NCBI GenBank assembly: GCA_964504645.1
Contig: CAZDGB010000302.1
Span: forward strand, 1 to 9,041
Source: CAZDGB01 sp964504645
GTDB taxonomy: Bacteria > Planctomycetota > Planctomycetia > Planctomycetales > Planctomycetaceae
DNA: 9,041 bases
Direction of reading: 5' to 3'
In this document: positions 1-6,765 of the stretch, in pieces
How the letters are laid out: each line of letters begins with the position of its first letter
Position numbering within the stretch: the stretch's first letter is position 1
Notes under the pieces: generated by a model
Told to the model about the DNA's origin: nothing
Database searches by the model: none
Seen by the model: only the letters and a program-made list of their open reading frames with translations
Translations under genes and position numbers: made by a program

Positions 1-2
1 GA

Positions 3-21
3 CCGCGGTTGCCAACCGCGG
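3..21 (-). terminator. Perfect hairpin just downstream of the thioredoxin-like gene; candidate terminator
   Basis: An 8-bp perfect inverted repeat (CCGCGGTT, 3-nt loop, AACCGCGG) begins 11 nt beyond the stop codon of the minus-strand gene. The stem is very GC-rich, as expected of an intrinsic terminator. The bases that would carry the U-tract on the minus strand lie outside the window, so the call is incomplete. It could equally be one unit of a dispersed palindromic repeat. Confidence 0.35.
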
Positions 22-32
22 CTTTGGGGAAT

Positions 33-1379
33 TTACCGCGGACGCTTTTTCACGGCTTCCAGCACGGCCTCGTCGAGCTGCTTCAATCCTTCGTCCGGCT
101 GCAAGTCGTACAGGCCCGTCTTGTAGTGCGCGATCTTGCCGTCGGCGCCGACGACGATCCACAGCGGCAATTTGGCGTTCAGTTTTCTCGGATCGCCGAG
201 GTCCGCCAGCGCGGCGCCGTCGTCGCTGACGAGGTCGTAGGCCAGATTCATGAACTGCTGCAGCTTGCGAACCGAACGGAGGGCCGCCGACTTTTGTGCC
301 GGATCGGTGAACCGGGAATCGACGGCGACGCCGATGACTTTCACGCCAAGCTTCTTGCGCTTGTCGTAGAGGAAGTCGAGATAGCCGACTTGGCCGTAGG
401 GTTCCGCCAGTTTGTCGCCGGGATACTCCCAGAAGTGGAGTACGACGATCTGTCCCTTCCAATCGGTGGATTCGATCTCTTTGCCGTCAAAGCCGCGCAG
501 CGTGATTTCCGGAAACGGCTGGCCGACGTATTTCTTTTCGAGTCCGGCGACGCCCGAGAGCCGGCGCGATTGTTGTTGCAGATCGCGCGTGATCAGGCCG
601 GCCAGTTTCTCCCACGGCGTTCCCTCCAGAGAGGTGGATAACATTTTCACGGCGGCTTGTGCGGTCTCGAACTGTGCCGGCGACAGGTCGGCCCGCGGCC
701 GGTCGATGTTGCGCGCCAGCTTCGTTTGCAGTTCCAACAGCTTCGACCAACCCGCGTTCCACTTGGCGAGTTCTTCGGCGGACCGTGTCTTCGCCGATTG
801 GAGTTCGAGTTGTAGTTCAAAACTGACGCCCTGTCCGAGGAACAGCCGCTCGTTCAACGTGACGAGCAGTCCTGAAGTCTTTTCAATCGCCATTGCTTGA
901 CGCCGGCTGCGCGGCAGCGCGGCTTCGACGCGGAAACAATCGCGGCCGGAGACTTCGCCCGTGCCGGTCACCGTATACTCGATTTGTCCCTCGCGGAATT
1001 GGGCGTCCGCCTGAAGCTTGTCGCGGGACTCGAATACGGGAGAGGGGAGTGCGACGGCGTAGTCCGAGCCGTCGTATTCGTGGAGTAGAGCGGGGCGGCG
1101 ATGCTCGGTTTTCTGCGATTTCGCCAATACGCCGAATTCACCGAAGCGTTCCGGCCATAGCCAGCCTCCGCCTCCGCGCTCTTCCACTTGCCAGGCGACA
1201 TCCAGGCGGTCGTCCGCGGCGGAGAGCACGACGGCTTGATAGCTGAACGACTTCGCCGGCGACTTCTCCTCGGGCTGTGTCAGCTTGCCGCTATAGACGA
1301 GTTCCAATCCCGGTGCGATTTCCTCGGCGGCGCCGAACAACAACCCGAAGGCAACGACGCCGGCAGAGAGCGAGACCAT
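33..1379 (-). CDS. Exported protein with C-terminal degenerate thioredoxin/AhpC-TSA-like domain
   Basis: A 448-residue protein. The ATG at 1379 is preferred over the upstream ATG at 1439. It has AGGAAAG 7 nt upstream and opens with a hydrophobic, signal-peptide-like stretch (MVSLSAGVVAFGLLFGAA), whereas the 20 extra residues of the longer form look non-coding and have no ribosome binding site. Residues about 20-280 are unrecognised and contain a helix-rich part near 195-280. Residues about 283-445 fit a redoxin/TlpA fold: VGQPFPEITLRGFDGKE, then IVVLHFW, a VKVIGVAVD strand, and KLPLWIVVGADGKI with the family's cis-proline (about residue 405). The usual WCxxC is replaced by FWEYPGD (315-322), and the only cysteine in the protein is Cys148, outside this domain. 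Thiol-disulfide exchange by the normal mechanism therefore looks impossible, and a structural or binding role in the envelope is inferred. The gene is divergent from the adaptor gene. Confidence 0.85.
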   Translation of the reverse strand: MVSLSAGVVAFGLLFGAAEEIAPGLELVYSGKLTQPEEKSPAKSFSYQAVVLSAADDRLDVAWQVEERGGGGWLWPERFGEFGVLAKSQKTEHRRPALLHEYDGSDYAVALPSPVFESRDKLQADAQFREGQIEYTVTGTGEVSGRDCFRVEAALPRSRRQAMAIEKTSGLLVTLNERLFLGQGVSFELQLELQSAKTRSAEELAKWNAGWSKLLELQTKLARNIDRPRADLSPAQFETAQAAVKMLSTSLEGTPWEKLAGLITRDLQQQSRRLSGVAGLEKKYVGQPFPEITLRGFDGKEIESTDWKGQIVVLHFWEYPGDKLAEPYGQVGYLDFLYDKRKKLGVKVIGVAVDSRFTDPAQKSAALRSVRKLQQFMNLAYDLVSDDGAALADLGDPRKLNAKLPLWIVVGADGKIAHYKTGLYDLQPDEGLKQLDEAVLEAVKKRPR

Positions 1380-1386
1380 GAAGACA

Positions 1387-1393
1387 CTTTCCT
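1387..1393 (-). promoter_or_regulatory. Shine-Dalgarno that decides the start of the thioredoxin-like gene
   Basis: On the minus strand AGGAAAG lies 7 nt before the ATG at 1379. No comparable purine run precedes the ATG at 1439, so the shorter, signal-peptide-bearing product is favoured. Confidence 0.45.
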
Positions 1394-1415
1394 GCGTGGA
1401 GAAGAACGGGCCTGG

Positions 1416-1444
1416 TTGACACCTTTCGGCGACCGCCATAGTTT
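1416..1444 (+). promoter_or_regulatory. Candidate sigma-70 promoter for the adaptor gene
   Basis: A consensus -35 hexamer TTGACA (1416-1421) is followed after 17 nt by TAGTTT (1439-1444), a weak -10 matching 3 of 6 positions. A transcript from here would have a leader of about 60 nt before the ATG at 1513. The perfect -35 and the divergent spacer support it; the poor -10 does not. Confidence 0.3.
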
Positions 1445-1447
1445 AAC

Positions 1448-1475
1448 AGAATACCAGCAGGTGAACGTAGGTCAG
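1448..1475 (-). promoter_or_regulatory. Weak candidate promoter for the thioredoxin-like gene
   Basis: On the minus strand CTGACC (1470-1475) and TATTCT (1448-1453) are separated by 16 nt. Each matches the sigma-70 consensus at 4 of 6 positions. It would give a leader of about 60 nt. It sits next to the opposing candidate promoter in the same short divergent spacer, so shared regulation is possible but not shown. Confidence 0.2.
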
Positions 1476-1512
1476 GCTGCGTTCGACCGAAATCCGAAGA
1501 GGAATATCCATC

Positions 1513-2661
1513 ATGGCGCTCAAACGACTTTGGTTGTGTTCGATCGCGGTGGCGATTTCATTAGCCTGTGTGTGGCGACTCGCGCCGGCCCAGGATAACC
1601 AGTCCAACGGAAAAACGACGACGTTGAAACCGAGCGGCAAAGATGGAAGCTTGCCGCCCGCCGCGCCGGGAGATCAAGTCGTCATCAAGCGGGACGCTGC
1701 CGCGCCCATCGATCCGCAGCGGTTTCGGACGGCCCTGTATCTTTCCCCTGCGAAGACCGTGACGCTGGTCGCGCCGTACGACGCCATCGTGCGCGCCGTG
1801 TCGTTGAAACCGGGCGAGCATCGCCCGGTGCAGACGGAAGTCGCACGGTTGGACAACACGGTGCAGAAACTTCAGTTCCAACGCGCTCAATCGCTGCACA
1901 AGGCGGCGGTCCTCGAACAGAAATTGTCCGAAGACGCGACGGGCGATCGCAAGGAACTCGTTCAGGCCAAGGTCGACGCCGCGAAAGCCGAGGTCGATCT
2001 GGCGCAGTATCTCATGGATCAAAGCCAGTTGCGCTTGCCGTTCGCGGGCGAAGTGCTGCGGTACCTCGTGTCCGAAGGCCAGTTTGTGAGAGCAGGGGAC
2101 CCGGTGGCGGTCGTGGGCGACACGTCGCAGATGCAGGTCGAGATCCCCGTGGAGCGGAGCCAGATTGAAGGGACCAAGACCTACGTCATCAAGGTGGAAG
2201 GGGCGGAGGCGGAAGCCCGTGTGGAGGCCGTGTTGCCGCTCAATCAGAAATTCGATCCGCTGCGCGAGCTGTTCGACTCACTGACGTCCGCGGTGCTGAT
2301 CTTGGAGAATCCCAAGCGGCAATACCAGCCGGGGCAGGCTGTGATCGTGCCGCTGATCCCGCGTCATCCGGTGGTGGAAGTGGCCAACGGGGCGATCGCC
2401 AACCGGTCGGACGGCGGGCGCAAGGTGCAGGTGTTGCGCGACTCGGTCGTGCGCGACATCCCGATTACGCTGATGGGCGCCGTCGGCTCGGATCGGTCGT
2501 TTGTCAGCGGGCCCTTCTCGGCCGGAGACGAAGTGATTTCCGAATCGTCGCATCTGCTCGCCGATGGATTTCCCGTACGGCCCGGTACCGGCAAGAAGAA
2601 GCCCAGCGACGATGCCGGCAATACGAAACCGGCGACCAAGCCCGCGCAGACCGGGTTCTGA
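1513..2661 (+). CDS. HlyD/RND-type efflux periplasmic adaptor subunit (membrane fusion protein)
   Basis: A 382-residue protein with AGAGG about 10 nt before the ATG. It starts with a Sec signal (MALKRLWLCSIAVAISLACV, likely cleaved after the APA near residue 26; the Cys at 19 is a poor lipobox). After a low-complexity linker, two half-lipoyl segments can be seen: TLVAPYDAIVRAVSLKPGE (about 84-102) and LPFAGEVLRYLVSEGQFVRAGDPVAVVGD (about 175-203). They flank a short Gln/Ala/Lys-rich helical hairpin (about 115-172). A beta-barrel-like part (about 205-285) contains YQPGQAVIV, followed by a membrane-proximal-like part and a Lys/Pro-rich tail (about 353-382). This is the domain order of adaptors that bridge an inner-membrane transporter to an outer-membrane channel. 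No RND, ABC or MFS pump or TolC-like gene is in the window, so the substrate is unknown. A stand-alone biotin-lipoyl-like HlyD protein is the alternative. Confidence 0.8.
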   Translation: MALKRLWLCSIAVAISLACVWRLAPAQDNQSNGKTTTLKPSGKDGSLPPAAPGDQVVIKRDAAAPIDPQRFRTALYLSPAKTVTLVAPYDAIVRAVSLKPGEHRPVQTEVARLDNTVQKLQFQRAQSLHKAAVLEQKLSEDATGDRKELVQAKVDAAKAEVDLAQYLMDQSQLRLPFAGEVLRYLVSEGQFVRAGDPVAVVGDTSQMQVEIPVERSQIEGTKTYVIKVEGAEAEARVEAVLPLNQKFDPLRELFDSLTSAVLILENPKRQYQPGQAVIVPLIPRHPVVEVANGAIANRSDGGRKVQVLRDSVVRDIPITLMGAVGSDRSFVSGPFSAGDEVISESSHLLADGFPVRPGTGKKKPSDDAGNTKPATKPAQTGF

Positions 2662-2707
2662 CGTTGCCGTTTGGCAACGCGTCGTCGCATGCCGCTCAGA
2701 TGCTGTT

Positions 2708-2763
2708 CGAGCCGGAAGCGTCAGCGGCGGATTCACGTGTGTGATGCCGACGCTTCCGGCTCG
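2708..2763. repeat. Perfect 15-bp inverted repeat upstream of the kinase gene (REP-like or terminator)
   Basis: CGAGCCGGAAGCGTC (2708-2722) and its exact reverse complement (2749-2763) enclose a 26-nt spacer. The element lies 46 nt after the adaptor stop and about 110 nt before the kinase start, so it could end the adaptor transcript or act as a leader structure. No U-tract follows. The arm sequence is of the kind scattered between genes in planctomycete genomes (recalled, not searched). Confidence 0.6.
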
Positions 2764-2860
2764 GATCGCGTGGGAATTGCTGAACGATCTGTCCCGTCGC
2801 TATGCGAGCCGTTATACTCGGTGGCGGGAGTTCTCATCGCGCGGGTCGCGTTTTGTGATT

Positions 2861-2866
2861 GGGAAG
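2861..2866 (+). promoter_or_regulatory. Candidate ribosome binding site supporting the kinase GTG start
   Basis: GGGAAG lies 5 nt before the GTG at 2872. The next in-frame ATG (2902) has no such sequence and would begin right at the kinase domain edge. The frame stays open upstream to 2671, but the 67 extra residues are Arg/Cys-rich, run across the inverted repeat, and do not resemble protein. Confidence 0.35.
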
Positions 2867-2871
2867 CTGCT

Positions 2872-4308
2872 GTGGCGGAAGAACCAGTCGTCATTGATGA
2901 CATGTACCAGGTGCGATCGACGATCGCCGCCGGGAACAAAACCATCGTCCACGAGGTCGTCGAAAACGGGACCGGCCGGCATCTCGCGATGAAGCTGGTG
3001 ATCGAAGGGAAACCGGAGCCGACGAAGGAAGCGAAGGCGGACCTGAAAGCCGAGGCCGCGGTCGCCAAGACGTTGATGCATCCGAACATCGTCCGCTTCG
3101 AGAAATATTCGACGAGCCGGGACGCCACCTATATTCTGATGGAGTTCTTTCGCGCGGCGAATTTGAAAGCGCAGATCAAGTCGGAACTGGTGGGCCTGCA
3201 CGGCCGCGCCCGGCCCGTGCTGGAAGGAGTCTGCCAGGCGTTGATCTACTTGCACGAGGAAGGGTGGGTGCACCGCGATTTGAAGCCGGAGAATATTCTG
3301 GCGAACCGGGCCGGCGAAGCGAAGCTCGTCGACTTCTCGCTCTCCGTCAAGTACTCGCAGGGCATCGGCAAGATGCTCGGTTTCGGCGCCAAAAAGACCA
3401 TTCAAGGGACGCGAACGTATATCGCCCCGGAGACAATTCTGAGGAAGGCCCCCTCTCCGCAAACGGACATCTATAGCCTCGGCATCACGTTCTTCGAAAT
3501 TCTGACCGGCAAAACTCCCTTTCAGGGATTCACGCCTGAAGATTTGCTGCAGAAGCATCTCCGCATGCCGCCGCCGCTGGCATCGGCCCTCAACCCGAAT
3601 CTCACGCCGGAAGTCGATCAACTGCTCATCAATATGCTGGCGAAGAAGCCGAAGGACCGGCTGGGTTCGATGCAAGAGGTCTTCGGCGAAATACGGCGGA
3701 TCAAGCTGTTCGTCAAAGACGCCGCCCAGTTACAGGCCGACGAGGTGGAAGCGGCCCATCAAGAGAAGATGTCGATCGCGGCGAAGTTGGACAGCCGCAC
3801 CGATGCGGAGCGCAGCGAATTGCTCCGCGCTAATCCGCACTTGGCGGAACAGTACGAAGTCGAGCGAAAGCAGCGCGCGGAGCGCCGGCGCCCGAAACGG
3901 CGATTGGCTTCCAAGGACCTCGCCGAACCCGCGCCGAAACCCGCTGCGCCAGTCCAACCCGCGCAGCAGCCGATGCCCAACCCGTTCATGATGCAGCAGC
4001 CGATGATGCCTCAGCCGATGATGATGCCGATGCCGCATCCCGGCATGGCAATGCCCCCGGGGATGCCGTATCTGCCCCCGGGTATGATGCCGGGCATGGC
4101 CCAACCGGCGGTCATGCCTTTCCCGCAAGCGCCGTTCGCCGCGCCGCCGCAAGGCATGCCGCAGATTCCCGCGCCGCCGTCGGCGCCGATCTCCGCCGCG
4201 CCACCTCCCAGTCCGCCGAGCGCTCCCGCGCCGGCCGCACCCGCAGCGCCAGCGGCTCCGAACCCCGACGCGCTGGAATACATGACCGAGCTGCCGAACG
4301 TGCTGTGA
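2872..4308 (+). CDS. Hanks-type serine/threonine protein kinase with DFS motif and Pro/Met-rich C-terminal tail
   Basis: 478 residues from the chosen GTG. Residues about 13-283 form a protein kinase domain: AMK with the ATP-binding Lys41; helix-C Glu61; HRDLKPEN with catalytic Asp136 and the following Asn; VDFSLS in place of DFG (Asp154 kept, Gly replaced by Ser); GTRTYIAPE closing the activation segment; and TDIYSLGITFFEILTG. The glycine-rich loop is degenerate (TIAAGNKTIVHE, one Gly). With Lys, Glu, HRD and Asp present, activity is still plausible. A helical part with many charged residues follows, then a basic cluster (332-345) and a Pro/Met/Ala tail (about 354-468) ending in LEYMTELPNVL. 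No transmembrane segment is visible, unlike PknB-type receptors, so a cytosolic kinase is inferred. It stands 210 bp after the adaptor gene and 57 bp before accA, so co-transcription with accA is possible. Substrates are unknown. The start is the least certain point. Confidence 0.85.
   Translation: MAEEPVVIDDMYQVRSTIAAGNKTIVHEVVENGTGRHLAMKLVIEGKPEPTKEAKADLKAEAAVAKTLMHPNIVRFEKYSTSRDATYILMEFFRAANLKAQIKSELVGLHGRARPVLEGVCQALIYLHEEGWVHRDLKPENILANRAGEAKLVDFSLSVKYSQGIGKMLGFGAKKTIQGTRTYIAPETILRKAPSPQTDIYSLGITFFEILTGKTPFQGFTPEDLLQKHLRMPPPLASALNPNLTPEVDQLLINMLAKKPKDRLGSMQEVFGEIRRIKLFVKDAAQLQADEVEAAHQEKMSIAAKLDSRTDAERSELLRANPHLAEQYEVERKQRAERRRPKRRLASKDLAEPAPKPAAPVQPAQQPMPNPFMMQQPMMPQPMMMPMPHPGMAMPPGMPYLPPGMMPGMAQPAVMPFPQAPFAAPPQGMPQIPAPPSAPISAAPPPSPPSAPAPAAPAAPAAPNPDALEYMTELPNVL
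3931..4266 (+). repeat. Low-complexity Pro/Met/Gln/Ala coding tract in the kinase tail
   Basis: A tract of repeated CAGCCGATGATG- and CCGATG-like units, then GCGCC/GCACC-rich units. It encodes first a Met/Pro/Gln segment (17 Met between residues about 368 and 429) and then a Pro/Ala segment. The internal similarity is expected to expand and contract by slippage. The frame remains open throughout, so this is a disordered tail and not a broken gene. Confidence 0.75.
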
Positions 4309-4365
4309 TCGAATCGATGTCCTTCATTTCGTCTTCTTCGTGCAAGCCAGGATGAACTTCACGCC

Positions 4366-5379
4366 ATGACCGCGACTTTGCCGTTCGAGAAGCGCATCTT
4401 CGAGTTGGAAGAGCAACTCGCCAAGCTGGAAGCGCAACTGCACCCCAATCCCGCGACGCTGGAGTCGATCCACAACCTCCGCGTCGAAATCATGCGGATG
4501 AAGCGCGACGTCTTCGACAAGCTCGACGCCTGGGAGATCGTGCAGGTCTCCCGGCATCAGGAGCGACCGCAGACCCGCGACTACATCGAGCTCCTCTTCG
4601 GCGACGAGTTCATCGAACTCCACGGCGACCGGGCGTTCGGCGACGATCAGGCGATCGTCACCGGGCTGGCCAGGCTCGAAGACGAGAAGGTGATGTTCAT
4701 CGGCCAGCACAAAGGCCGGACGCTCGCCGAACGACAGGCCTGCTACTACGGCTGCGCCCATCCGGAGGGCTACCGGAAGGCGCTGCTCAAGATGCAGATG
4801 GCGGCAAAGTACGGCCTGCCCATCATCTGCTTGATCGACACGCCCGGCGCCTATCCGGGCATCGGCGCCGAGGAGCGCGGCCAGGCCAATTTGATCGCCA
4901 TGAACCTCCGCGAGATGTCCCGGCTGGGGGTTCCCATCGCCTGCGTGGTCATCGGTGAAGGGGGCTCCGGCGGAGCCTTGGGGATCGGCATCGGCGACTA
5001 TGTCGCCATGCTCCAGTTCTCCTATTATTCCGTCATCAGTCCCGAGGGCTGTGCGGGCATCCTATGGAAGGATCGCAAGTACGCCGACCAGGCGGCCAAG
5101 TCCCTCAAGTTCACCAGCCGGGACCTGAAGCGGTTCGGGATCATCGACGAGGTGATCGAAGAGCCGCTCGGCGGCGCCCACCGCGACCACCGGGGGACGG
5201 CGGCGACCCTCAAGCAGAAACTGCTGACGCAAATCCGGCAGTTGGGCCTGTTGCCCAAAGACGAACTTTTGGACCGCCGCTACCGGAAGTTTCGGGTGCT
5301 CGGCGAATTCGAAGAAGGGGTCACGGATGTCCCGGCTCCGGCGCCAACCGACGCCGCGGCGACTCCCGCCGCGACCTGA
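4366..5379 (+). CDS. accA: Acetyl-CoA carboxylase carboxyltransferase subunit alpha
   Basis: AccA with AccD transfers the carboxyl group from carboxybiotin on AccB to acetyl-CoA, making malonyl-CoA, the first committed step of fatty-acid synthesis. The 337-residue product matches the family from end to end. It has an N-terminal helical part with FEKRIFELEEQLAKLE, ELHGDRAFGDDQAIVTGLAR (85-104), HPEGYRKAL, IDTPGAYPGIGAEERGQ (157-173), REMSRLGVP, GEGGSGGALGIG (198-209), YSVISPEGCAGILWK and EPLGGAHR. It exceeds the roughly 319-residue E. coli protein mainly by a Pro/Ala tail (DVPAPAPTDAAATPAAT). A weak AGGAT lies about 12 nt before the ATG. accD is not in the window, as is usual where accA and accD are unlinked. 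The gene may be read from the kinase transcript. Confidence 0.97.
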   Translation: MTATLPFEKRIFELEEQLAKLEAQLHPNPATLESIHNLRVEIMRMKRDVFDKLDAWEIVQVSRHQERPQTRDYIELLFGDEFIELHGDRAFGDDQAIVTGLARLEDEKVMFIGQHKGRTLAERQACYYGCAHPEGYRKALLKMQMAAKYGLPIICLIDTPGAYPGIGAEERGQANLIAMNLREMSRLGVPIACVVIGEGGSGGALGIGIGDYVAMLQFSYYSVISPEGCAGILWKDRKYADQAAKSLKFTSRDLKRFGIIDEVIEEPLGGAHRDHRGTAATLKQKLLTQIRQLGLLPKDELLDRRYRKFRVLGEFEEGVTDVPAPAPTDAAATPAAT

Positions 5380-5396
5380 TTCGCATTTCCTGCCGC

Positions 5397-5430
5397 GCCT
5401 GGTCCCAGGCCGAAACCGGGGCCTATTTCG
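5397..5430 (+). terminator. Two overlapping short hairpins after accA; weak candidate terminator
   Basis: Just past the accA stop, GCCTGG/CCAGGC (5397-5410) and AGGCC/GGCCT with an 8-nt loop (5407-5424) share bases, followed by ATTTCGG. The stems are short and the T-run is poor. The position between convergent genes is the main argument. Confidence 0.22.
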
Positions 5431-5533
5431 GATCATTTCCAACGTCCGATAATGTCCGTTATGTTGCCTTTGAGATGAAAAAAGCCCAGGGAAACCGGGG
5501 TGTTCTCGAGGACGACGCTTGCGCTTCGCGGAT

Positions 5534-5562
5534 GCCGAGCCGCCACTGCTCTGCCGCTCGGC
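5534..5562. repeat. 7-bp inverted repeat in the accA-dtd spacer
   Basis: GCCGAGC (5534-5540) pairs with GCTCGGC (5556-5562) across a 15-nt loop. It lies between two convergent genes, about 70 nt beyond the dtd stop as read on the minus strand, so a role in termination from either side is possible. The rest of 5380-5634 shows no convincing ORF. Confidence 0.25.
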
Positions 5563-5634
5563 GACCGAAACGTGGCCCCAAGCAGCCTTGCTTGCGAGCC
5601 GCCGATGGGTGGGTGTTGGCAACGAGGATGCGGC

Positions 5635-6084
5635 TCAGAACGCCTTCCGGCTGTCGATCAGCAGCGTCACCGGGCCGTCGTTGACCAGCTCGACGTCCAT
5701 GTGTTCCTGGAAGCGGCCGGTCGCCGCGGCGATGCCTCGGCCCCGGACTTCGGCGACGAACGTCTGGTAGAGTTCGACCGCGGTCTCGGGCCGGGCCGCG
5801 GCGATGAAGCTGGGCCGGCGGCCCTTCCGGCAGTCGCCGTAGAGAGTGAACTGGCTGACGGCGAGCAGGCTGCCGCCGATCTCGGCCAGCGAGCGGTTCA
5901 TCTTGCCGTCGTCGTCCGGAAAAATGCGCAGGCCGACGATCTTCTCGGCCAAGTACGCGGCGTCTTCGGGGCTGTCGTCCTCACCCACACCCAACAGGAT
6001 CAGGAGGCCAACGCCGATCTCGCCGACGACTTCGCCGGCGACGGTGACTTTGGCCCGCGACACCCGTTGGACGACGGCGCGCAT
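5635..6084 (-). CDS. dtd: D-aminoacyl-tRNA deacylase
   Basis: Dtd hydrolyses D-amino acids (classically D-Tyr), and glycine mischarged on tRNAAla, from tRNA, proofreading chirality in the cytoplasm. The 149-residue product has the normal length and all family marks. These are MRAVVQRVSRAKVTV at the start, GLLILLGVGEDD, AEKIVGLRIFPDDDGKMNRSL, the SQFTL motif (77-81) with the RRPSF that follows, and the NDGPVT motif (135-140) whose Gly-Pro supplies the chiral selectivity. The first ATG is used by homology; no clear Shine-Dalgarno precedes it. The gene is convergent with accA (255 bp between stops) and has no functional neighbour. Confidence 0.97.
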   Translation of the reverse strand: MRAVVQRVSRAKVTVAGEVVGEIGVGLLILLGVGEDDSPEDAAYLAEKIVGLRIFPDDDGKMNRSLAEIGGSLLAVSQFTLYGDCRKGRRPSFIAAARPETAVELYQTFVAEVRGRGIAAATGRFQEHMDVELVNDGPVTLLIDSRKAF

Positions 6085-6281
6085 GGAGTGGGTTCCGGAA
6101 AGAATGTGTGTGCGACGGCTCCTCGAAAGAAATCCTAGCGAAGGTTGAATGGGACGGAAACGCGCCCGACGGTTCCCCTGCTCTCATCAAACCGCATTTT
6201 GATTCGACAACGGCATGGCCGAGCAGCGGCATGCCGAAGGGCCGAAGCAATGCCTTGTTCCCATGGGGAGGGCAGGGATCA

Positions 6282-6521
6282 TCACGATGGTTCTTTGATT
6301 CTCTCCCGAGTTCTGGTCCGCAAGGCGGTAATCTGAAAACGCTGTTTTCGGTCAGCGAGCATCCTGCATTGGACGCAATTGGGGGACGGCGCGGTTCGAT
6401 TGCGGTCGGTCGTCGCCCGGGTCTCCCAAGCCGTTGCGGTCCGCAACACACAAGCGTGGATTGCGAAGCGCCGCTTCCCGAGCGGGGTGTGATTCTTGCC
6501 GCCGAACGTTGCGATCCTCAT
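6282..6521 (-). CDS. Small hypothetical ORF with strong Shine-Dalgarno (uncertain)
   Basis: 79 residues starting MRIATFGGKNHTPLGKRR and containing a CVQC pair (near residues 49-52). AAGGAGGA lies exactly 7 nt before the ATG, the best ribosome binding site in the window. Against it, the composition is odd (very rich in Thr and Arg), the later codons look unlike the GC-rich third positions of the neighbouring genes, and no family is recognised. It lies downstream of thiO in the same direction. It may be a real small protein, the intact start of a decayed gene, or chance. Confidence 0.25.
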   Translation of the reverse strand: MRIATFGGKNHTPLGKRRFAIHACVLRTATAWETRATTDRNRTAPSPNCVQCRMLADRKQRFQITALRTRTRERIKEPS

Positions 6522-6765
6522 CTGCGTGTCCTCCTTGACGCAGTGTTCTGTTTCGACATTCACCCGAGGCACAGGCCGAGGTTTTTCGAGGAGCGATTAA
6601 CACCGGTAGGGAATGCCGCGCCGCGCTAAGACGGAAGGTTTGCCCGCCAGCACGCAGCGGCACTTTGCTCGCGTGCCGAAAAGACGGCAGAGGTTCGCAC
6701 GTGGACGGCGGGTCTCACGCGTATGCCGTGCGTGCCGAGTTTGAGCCGCCCTACAATCGGCCCAA

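Noticed and set aside
2671..2871. N-terminal extension of the kinase frame to the ATG at 2671
   Set aside because: The 67 residues are Arg/Cys-rich, run through the perfect inverted repeat, and are not kinase-like. The GTG at 2872 with GGGAAG upstream fits better.
2812..3675. Long minus-strand open frame opposite the kinase
   Set aside because: It lies antisense to a clear kinase domain and its sequence is Arg/His/Leu-rich without motifs. It is a GC-rich shadow frame.
4352..4369. Five-codon frame (MNFTP) whose stop overlaps the accA ATG
   Set aside because: The ATGA overlap hints at translational coupling, but there is no ribosome binding site for the short frame and such overlaps are frequent by chance.
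5062..5684. Long open frames on both strands across the accA end and the spacer
   Set aside because: They overlap conserved accA codons in other frames, are Arg/Pro/Gly-rich, and have no domain or ribosome binding site.
5500..6138. Plus-strand frame of 212 codons over dtd
   Set aside because: It is the antisense shadow of dtd, which is unmistakable from the SQFTL and NDGPVT motifs.
6108..6629. Plus-strand frame of 173 codons between dtd and thiO
   Set aside because: No ribosome binding site and no recognisable domain; irregular composition. The opposite strand is open too, so the length is explained by base composition.
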